This document shows positions 6,812 to 8,493 of a DNA stretch of 8,493 nucleotides, piece by piece. The stretch comes from an uncultured bacterium (GTDB taxonomy: Bacteria > Patescibacteria > Paceibacteria > UBA9973 > Zambryskibacteraceae). Positions within the stretch are counted from its first letter, which is position 1; every line of letters starts with the position of its first letter. The stretch covers positions 1 to 8,493 of the forward strand of contig CAIXDB010000151.1 in assembly GCA_903918125.1 (NCBI GenBank), in the 5' to 3' direction. The notes beneath the pieces are model-generated. The model searched no databases and was not told the origin of the DNA. It saw only the letters and a program-made list of their open reading frames with translations. A program made the translations under genes and the position numbers.

Positions 6812-6840
6812 CCCCCGGCGTGAACAAAATCACGCAAGGG
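6812..6840 (+). terminator. Hairpin after rarA, probable terminator
   Basis: GCGTGA (6818-6823) pairs with TCACGC (6830-6835) across an ACAAAA loop. The flanking C-run (6812-6816) can pair with GGG (6838-6840), with unpaired bases between. A-rich sequence precedes it and TATTTCT follows, so it could act on either strand. It begins 4 bases after the rarA stop codon. Confidence 0.55.
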
Positions 6841-6887
6841 TATTTCTGTAAGAATAAATATAGTTTAGCATGTAACCATCCATAATG

Positions 6888-6893
6888 TATACT
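6888..6893 (+). promoter_or_regulatory. -10 box (TATACT) of the ZIP permease gene
   Basis: TATACT, within TGTATACTG, ends 8 bases before ATG 6902, again predicting a leaderless or nearly leaderless mRNA. A weak TTTAGC (6864-6869) lies 18 bases upstream as a possible -35. Confidence 0.5.
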
Positions 6894-6901
6894 GTTGTAA
6901 T

Positions 6902-7627
6902 ATGATACTTCCACTCATCGCACTCGGTACGTTTCTCATCACACTTCTTGGTGGGTTTTTTGCGGTCAAGTTTCGCGACAAATTGCATCTCATTCTCGGG
7001 TTCAGCGCCGGCGCGGTTGTCGGTGTGGCACTTTTTGACTTGCTACCCGAGGCACTCGACATTGCCCGAAGTTTCTGGAATGTCACGACTGTCATGCTCG
7101 TCGTGGCGGTCGGTTTTGCGCTCTACATGACGCTCGACAGAATTTTTTTCACGCACGCGCATTGCGACGACGAGCCTCACACGGAGCATGACCATCGCGG
7201 AGCGTTTGGCGCGGGCAGTTTGTCATTTCATAGCTTCCTCGACGGCATCGCTATAGGAATCGCCTTCGGCGTGTCGCGTGCGGTCGGGGTGGTGGTTGCG
7301 GCTGCGGTGTTGACGCATGACTTTTCCGACGGCATCAACACCGCAAGTATGATTTTGCGTCACGGCGGCACTCGGCGCGACGCACTCAAATGGGTCCTTC
7401 TCGACGCGGTCACGCCGGTCGCCGGCATTGTCGTGACACAATTTTTTATTATTCCGCGCTCGCTCGTTGGTCTCGTCGTGGCACTTTTCGCCGGATTTTT
7501 CCTGTATATCGGCTCGAGTGATCTCCTGCCCGAAAGTCACCACAACCACCCGACATACTGGACAACACTCGCCACTGTCCTCGGCATGGCGGTCATCTAT
7601 TTTGCAGTCACCCTCGCCAGCGCGTAG
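6902..7627 (+). CDS. ZIP-family divalent metal permease
   Basis: This 241-residue membrane protein has about eight hydrophobic segments and the ZIP arrangement, so it probably moves Zn2+ or a similar divalent metal across the cytoplasmic membrane. Helix 4 carries HSFLDGIAIG (H110, S111, D114), corresponding to the family's HNxxDG metal site. Helix 5 carries HDFSDG (H139, D140, D143) in place of the common HExxHE. Both contribute to the paired-metal centre in ZIP structures. A cytoplasmic-type His-rich loop between helices 3 and 4 (residues 85-98: H85, H87, C88, H93, H96, H98) is a likely metal-sensing or metal-holding segment, and ESHHNH at 211-216 adds more ligands. The ATG lies right after the promoter with no Shine-Dalgarno. 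It stands alone between the rarA hairpin and the next promoter. Metal specificity and uptake versus export cannot be told from sequence. Confidence 0.88.
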   Translation: MILPLIALGTFLITLLGGFFAVKFRDKLHLILGFSAGAVVGVALFDLLPEALDIARSFWNVTTVMLVVAVGFALYMTLDRIFFTHAHCDDEPHTEHDHRGAFGAGSLSFHSFLDGIAIGIAFGVSRAVGVVVAAAVLTHDFSDGINTASMILRHGGTRRDALKWVLLDAVTPVAGIVVTQFFIIPRSLVGLVVALFAGFFLYIGSSDLLPESHHNHPTYWTTLATVLGMAVIYFAVTLASA

Positions 7628-7649
7628 TACACAGTTACTTCATGAAAAA

Positions 7650-7658
7650 TGATATACT
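7650..7658 (+). promoter_or_regulatory. Extended -10 promoter (TGaTATACT) of the last two genes
   Basis: TATACT at 7653-7658 has TG one base upstream (7650-7651), a true extended -10, which can work without a good -35. It ends 32 bases before ATG 7691, so the leader is about 25 bases, AT-rich, without a Shine-Dalgarno. This geometry is almost identical to the cupin gene's. Confidence 0.5.
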
Positions 7659-7690
7659 ATGAATGTTGATTTATCAATTAACAAAAATTT

Positions 7691-8053
7691 ATGGACCCAC
7701 AAAATCAAGGACAATCGCAAAATCAAAACACCACACCTTCGACACCGACTACCGCGGACAACACGATGATCATGTCCGTGCTCGCGTACATCGGCCCGCT
7801 CGTCATAATTTCGTACATCGCGGAGAAAAACAATCCAGTCGTGAAATTTCATATCAAGCAAGGTGTCGTGTTGTTCGGCGCGGAAATCATCGTCGGTATC
7901 GTCGCGTCAATTCTCTGGCAGTTATACTATGTCTGGGATCTCGTCAACCTGCTTCTTTTTATCCTCTCGATTATCGGCATCATAAACGCGGTTCAAAACA
8001 AACAAAAAGAACTTCCGGTTATCAGCAGTTTTGCAAAAAATATTAACTTGTAA
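7691..8053 (+). CDS. Small Tic20/DUF4870-like membrane protein
   Basis: This 120-residue protein has a polar Gln/Asn/Thr/Pro-rich N-terminus (residues 1-24) followed by three membrane helices, near 26-43, 57-77 and 82-100. The loop after helix 1 holds EKNNPVVKFHIKQG (45-58), matching the DNPFVKFHxKQG signature of DUF4870/Tic20-like small membrane proteins. The C-terminal IGIINAVQNKQKELPVI also fits the family, where it reads IIGIxNxxxGKEKELPxIG. The molecular function of bacterial members is not established. The ATG at 7691 is preferred over the out-of-frame ATGs at 7659 and 7663 next to the -10 box. The next gene begins 3 bases after its stop, so the two are very probably co-transcribed. Confidence 0.8.
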   Translation: MDPQNQGQSQNQNTTPSTPTTADNTMIMSVLAYIGPLVIISYIAEKNNPVVKFHIKQGVVLFGAEIIVGIVASILWQLYYVWDLVNLLLFILSIIGIINAVQNKQKELPVISSFAKNINL

Positions 8054-8056
8054 CAT

Positions 8057-8493
8057 ATGAATACAAACGCACGCATTCTCACCGTCACTATTATTATCAT
8101 TCTTCTCGCCATCGGCATGTTTCTCATTTTGAGACAAGCACCTGCGGGAACGACCGTTGCCACGACGAGCCAGCCAATTGCCACCGCGACATACGCATGC
8201 AGTGCCGGCAAATCAATCACCGCGAGCTACTACAACGGCACAAGTACGCCGGTCACGGCTCCCGGTCAACCGCCGATTCCGACAGGATACGTCGCACTGT
8301 CGCTTTCTGACGGACGCGCGATGACGCTCCCGCAAGCCATTTCCGCCGACGGCGCGCGATACGCAAACGCCGACGAGTCGGTCGTGTTTTGGAATGTCGG
8401 GAACGGCGTGACCTTTACTGAAAATGGCACGCAAACGTACGTGGGCTGTATCACGGTGGCGCAGGACCCCGGCGGTTTGCCACAAACATACGC
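8057..8493 (+). CDS. Membrane-anchored MliC-like protein (C-type lysozyme inhibitor fold), 3' truncated by window
   Basis: This reading frame is open to the window end (145 codons seen). It begins with an uncleaved-looking membrane anchor (residues 7-25; no Cys lipobox, unlike classical MliC lipoproteins), a Thr/Ala-rich spacer, and then an MliC domain. Family landmarks are YAC (C48), LSLSDGRAMTLPQAISADGARYAN (82-104, shown in part), ESVVFWNVGNG (107-117), TENG, and a second Cys, C131, likely disulfide-bonded to C48. MliC proteins of Gram-negatives sit in the envelope and block host c-type lysozymes. A proline-rich insertion, TAPGQPPIPTG (67-77), separates the first strands. The Ser and Lys that contact the lysozyme active site in Pseudomonas MliC appear to be D98 and V114 here. 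It follows the small membrane protein by 3 bases without its own Shine-Dalgarno. The C-terminus is not visible, so further domains are possible. Confidence 0.78.
   Translation, partial: MNTNARILTVTIIIILLAIGMFLILRQAPAGTTVATTSQPIATATYACSAGKSITASYYNGTSTPVTAPGQPPIPTGYVALSLSDGRAMTLPQAISADGARYANADESVVFWNVGNGVTFTENGTQTYVGCITVAQDPGGLPQTY

Noticed and set aside
7663..8046. Overlapping + strand frame beginning near the last promoter
   Set aside because: It is the out-of-frame shadow of the DUF4870-like gene, with an Arg/His-rich, non-membrane product.
1..8493. Alternative genetic code with TGA as glycine (Gracilibacteria type)
   Set aside because: No in-frame TGA occurs in about 2,600 codons of real genes. 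The lack of TGA stops in seven genes is too small a sample to matter.
1..8493. CRISPR array, tRNA, rRNA, insertion sequence or defence system
   Set aside because: I found no repeat-spacer pattern, cloverleaf, transposase or nuclease-like gene on either strand.

Overview
The window is a gene-dense, single-direction stretch of about 50% GC bacterial DNA. All seven complete genes, the partial gene at the right edge and the broken gene at the left edge lie on the + strand, with no intergenic gap above about 140 bases. I see no RNA genes, transposases or CRISPR arrays. Reading frames fit the standard bacterial code: stops are TAA or TAG, with no in-frame TGA. Very short leaders, almost no Shine-Dalgarno sequences, a small Tic20/DUF4870-like membrane protein and an MliC-domain protein of the 'ARYANADES' type point to the Candidate Phyla Radiation (Patescibacteria, Parcubacteria-like). 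This is an inference from gene style, not a marker-gene placement.

Layout. (1) Bases 2-160 carry the truncated end of a glutamate synthase small-subunit (GltD) reading frame. It breaks off mid-domain and runs into the next promoter. (2) 142-3691 hold two overlapping half-transporter genes. Their motif defects are complementary (first protein: Walker B Glu to Asp and switch His to Gln; second protein: signature VSLGQ), the signature of a heterodimeric ABC exporter with one degenerate and one consensus ATP site. (3) 3737-4132 encode a single-domain cupin. (4) 4225-5478 encode an MFS exporter, the only gene here with a recognisable Shine-Dalgarno; its stop codon sits in the loop of a strong terminator-like hairpin. 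(5) 5611-6807 encode RarA (MgsA), a replication-fork AAA+ ATPase. Its coding sequence contains an in-frame palindromic element of two hairpins with mutually complementary loops. (6) 6902-7627 encode a ZIP-family metal permease with a His-rich loop. (7) 7691-8053 and 8057-8493 form a two-gene unit: a small three-helix membrane protein and a membrane-anchored MliC-like protein cut by the window edge.

Regulation. A recurring TATACT-type -10 box precedes most transcription units. For the first ABC gene, rarA and the ZIP gene, the -10 ends only 6-8 bases before the ATG, so these mRNAs are predicted to be leaderless. The genes do not form one pathway. The shared theme is the cell envelope and transport (ABC exporter, MFS exporter, metal permease, lysozyme-inhibitor-like protein), with one replication-repair gene.

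The most interesting items are the palindromic element inside rarA, the truncated gltD abutting the ABC promoter, the leaderless promoter pattern, and substitutions at both canonical lysozyme-contact positions of the MliC-like protein.
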